Part shown: in pieces, positions 6,157 to 7,803 of the stretch
How positions within the stretch are numbered: position 1 is the stretch's first letter
Layout: each line of letters starts with the position of its first letter
NCBI GenBank assembly: GCA_035295665.1
Contig: DATGIQ010000028.1
Coordinates: forward strand, 1-7,803
Source: DATGIQ01 sp035295665
GTDB taxonomy: Bacteria > Planctomycetota > Planctomycetia > Gemmatales > Gemmataceae
Reading direction: 5' to 3'
DNA length: 7,803 nt
Made by a program: the position numbers and the translations under genes
Notes under the pieces: generated by a model
Told to the model about the DNA's origin: nothing
Seen by the model: only the letters and a program-made list of their open reading frames with translations
Databases searched by the model: none

Positions 6157-7304
6157 CGAAGCGTTGCCTCATTCAAGAGGGTGAGCGCACGCTGGGCGAT
6201 CACCGGCCAATCACACATTTTCTGATAGCGCATTTGAAGGGCTTTCCCAGACTCCGCCAACACCTTGGATCGCACAAGCCCCCATTGCCATTGCCGCGAC
6301 GGAAAGACTGGCCACTCATCGGGCCGCGTGGACGTCTCCGTGGGTCGGTCTTCGAAAACAATCACCGGCAATCCCGCGGCGGCGAAGGCCATGAATACAC
6401 CGCTCTTGCCCAGAAGGGAACGTGGCGTGGGAGCCAGGGCCAGGTCAGCGCAGGCCAGGATTTGTCCTACTTCACGAGCCGGGCGGTGGCCGAGCATTTC
6501 CAGACGATGCTCTGCGCAGCCAAGCCGCTGAGCCCAGTGGCACCGATCCAAGGCCTGCACTCCTGCGGGGGATTGTCCTCCGACGCAGACAATTCTGTCC
6601 AGGTAGCGTTGCTGGATACCTTGGGCCAGCAAAGTCTCGAACCGCGTGAGCGCTTGCACCTGGGACACAACGGATCCGAACACGACGGCGACAACATCGG
6701 AGTGCCGCCAACCCAGTCTTTGTCTTTGCTGCGCGCGCTCTCCTGGCATCGGATGGACAGCAGGGATATTGGATCCAATGGGCAAGAGAGCTACCCGGTC
6801 CTCTGGCACGGCATATTCGTGGATCACGCGCTCCTGCCAGGAACGATTCGTCGGCAGTACCAGGTCTGCCAGTCGAGTCACACGGCCGATCGTATACCTT
6901 TGCCAGGGTGACAAAAGGAAGCCTTTCTTACCGAGTTGGCGGGGCTGACAATGGGTTTCATGCACACAGACAGCTACGCCAAGGTCAGGCAATGCCCGCT
7001 GCACATGGGCCAAGGCCCGACCCAGCTGATAAGGGGCTCCCCAGCGCGAATAGCCATAACCCGAAAGCTGCACCCACAACCATTCCGGAGCCTGCGCTGA
7101 GACGCATCGGAGTAACGAGCGGCTGCCCCCCTGCCACTGTGATACCGGGCCATTGAGGTTTCTCGGGGCGGCCGGCATCGGTTGCCGGTAGATGAAGGCA
7201 ACGTCTGCGCCCAACGTTGCGAAGGCTTCGGCAAGATGTGCAGTATGATCACCAACGCCACACGTGGCCGGCGGTAGTCGAGGACTCAGGAAACTGACCC
7301 TCAT
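6144..7304 (-). CDS. GT-B fold glycosyltransferase, divergent, Lys-Ser-Gly motif in place of E-x7-E
   Basis: A 386-residue protein. ATG 7304 has CGAGG 5 nt upstream and starts 16 nt after the preceding stop; the frame is open up to 7409, but the Rossmann strand begins at residue 2. The N-terminus, VSFLSPRLPPATCGVGDHTA at residues 3-22, is the P-P-x-x-C-G-V-G-D loop of GT4-like transferases acting in surface glycan assembly. VCVHETH (112-118) fills the acceptor region. The donor domain has VVFGSVV (207-213), IVCVGGQSP (238-246) and ADLALAPTP (286-294). Then, where E-x7-E is expected, RSLLGKSGVFMAFAAAGLPV (295-314) carries K300-S301-G302. Some GT-B families have a K-S/R-G element at this place, so the enzyme is probably active but of a distinct subgroup. 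Its stop overlaps the likely polymerase start at 6156 by 13 nt. Donor and acceptor are unknown. Confidence 0.85.
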   Translation of the reverse strand: MRVSFLSPRLPPATCGVGDHTAHLAEAFATLGADVAFIYRQPMPAAPRNLNGPVSQWQGGSRSLLRCVSAQAPEWLWVQLSGYGYSRWGAPYQLGRALAHVQRALPDLGVAVCVHETHCQPRQLGKKGFLLSPWQRYTIGRVTRLADLVLPTNRSWQERVIHEYAVPEDRVALLPIGSNIPAVHPMPGERAQQRQRLGWRHSDVVAVVFGSVVSQVQALTRFETLLAQGIQQRYLDRIVCVGGQSPAGVQALDRCHWAQRLGCAEHRLEMLGHRPAREVGQILACADLALAPTPRSLLGKSGVFMAFAAAGLPVIVFEDRPTETSTRPDEWPVFPSRQWQWGLVRSKVLAESGKALQMRYQKMCDWPVIAQRALTLLNEATLRWTG

Positions 7305-7309
7305 GGGTG

Positions 7310-7314
7310 CCTCG
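7310..7314 (-). promoter_or_regulatory. Ribosome binding site of the divergent GT-B gene
   Basis: CGAGG on the minus strand, 5 nt before the ATG at 7304 and just after the stop of the preceding gene. It decides the start at 7304 rather than the in-frame ATG at 7409, which lies within the preceding gene. Confidence 0.6.
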
Positions 7315-7320
7315 GGGCGA

Positions 7321-7803
7321 TTAGGCCAGGACGATCTTGGCTTTTTCGGATTTCTTCCGCGCACGGTCGATCGCCTTCCCATACGCCTCTTCCAGCGTAC
7401 GGGCGGCATTTGTCCAGGTAAAAACCTGTACCTTCCTGCGGGCGGCCTCGCCTAGTCTGCGCGCGTCAGAGGGGGAATTCACGAGCCGCTCGAGCCGATC
7501 GGCCAGAGCATCCGCATCGCCAATGCCGATGAGCAGACCATTGACGTCATTTTGAATAAAATCGCGCATCCCCGGGCCATCGGTGGTCACGATGGCCATG
7601 CCCAGGGCTGCGGCCTCCATCATCGCCAGCGGCTGTCCCTCGGCGAAGGAAGGGAGCACGAACACCGAGCGCTTGGCACAGACGCGAATGATGTCAGCGT
7701 CGGTTGCTAAATGGGGAAGGACCTCGATTTGACCCCGAAGCGATGGAGGAAACCCCGCGCGAATCGATTCTTCCGAGCGACTACAACCGGCAGCGGTGAA
7801 AGT
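7321..7803 (-). CDS. GT4 family glycosyltransferase, C-terminal part (start beyond the right edge)
   Basis: One hundred and sixty codons plus a TAA at 7323-7321; the frame is open to 7803, so the gene begins outside the window. What is visible is the donor-binding C-terminal half of a GT-B fold. Numbering from the edge, QIEVLPHLATDADIIRVCAK (25-44) precedes the strand VFVLPS (47-52). E55 and E63 then form the E-x7-E motif in FAEGQPLAMMEAA, followed by MAIVTTDGPGMRDFI (69-83) and NGLL (87-90), which is the usual nucleotide-sugar site order. The protein ends in a basic helix, KAIDRARKKSEKAK. The missing N-terminal domain would bind the acceptor. The next gene starts 16 nt downstream, so the two are surely co-transcribed. 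The family is clear; the sugar is not. Confidence 0.9.
   Translation of the reverse strand, partial: TFTAAGCSRSEESIRAGFPPSLRGQIEVLPHLATDADIIRVCAKRSVFVLPSFAEGQPLAMMEAAALGMAIVTTDGPGMRDFIQNDVNGLLIGIGDADALADRLERLVNSPSDARRLGEAARRKVQVFTWTNAARTLEEAYGKAIDRARKKSEKAKIVLA

Noticed and set aside
6096..6911. A plus-strand open frame of about 271 codons.
   Set aside because: It is antisense to the divergent GT-B gene, which has motif support and a ribosome site; no protein family is recognisable in the plus-strand translation.

Overview
The window is a run of eight genes, all on the minus strand, from a bacterial surface-polysaccharide locus (exopolysaccharide, capsule or O-antigen type). It holds six glycosyltransferases, one membrane protein resembling a Wzy/O-antigen polymerase, and the start of a SAM-dependent methyltransferase. 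I see no rRNA, tRNA, CRISPR, insertion sequence, convincing promoter or terminator. The sequence is moderately GC-rich with Shine-Dalgarno-type leaders, which fits a Gram-negative bacterium such as a proteobacterium. Nothing fixes the genus.

In transcription order (right to left): (1) 7803-7321, C-terminal part of a GT4 glycosyltransferase whose start lies outside the window; (2) 7304-6144, a GT-B transferase in which the usual E-x7-E motif is replaced by a Lys-Ser-Gly motif; (3) 6156-5002, a polymerase-like integral membrane protein whose reading frame is broken; (4) 5005-3662, GT4; (5) 3610-2426, GT4; (6) 2397-1159, GT4; (7) 1166-246, GT2 of the WaaE/LgtF-like kind; (8) 249 to beyond position 1, class I methyltransferase.

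The genes are tightly packed. Junctions overlap by 4 nt (GTGA at 5005-5002, ATGA at 249-246), 8 nt (1166-1159) and perhaps 13 nt (6156-6144), and the other gaps are 16, 28 and 51 nt. This is the layout of one polycistronic, translationally coupled operon. The inferred pathway is that the transferases add sugars one by one to a lipid carrier at the inner membrane, the membrane protein polymerises the repeat unit, and the methyltransferase modifies or caps the glycan. No sugar-nucleotide synthesis, flippase, priming transferase or export gene lies in the window.

The most notable point is the polymerase gene. Its main body is in one frame, but its last transmembrane segments, which run into the next gene through a GTGA overlap, are in another. 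The likeliest start codon is in that same second frame, so two compensating shifts would restore a 384-residue product. It is either a decayed gene or the site of sequencing errors. I found no convincing sign of a novel system beyond this.
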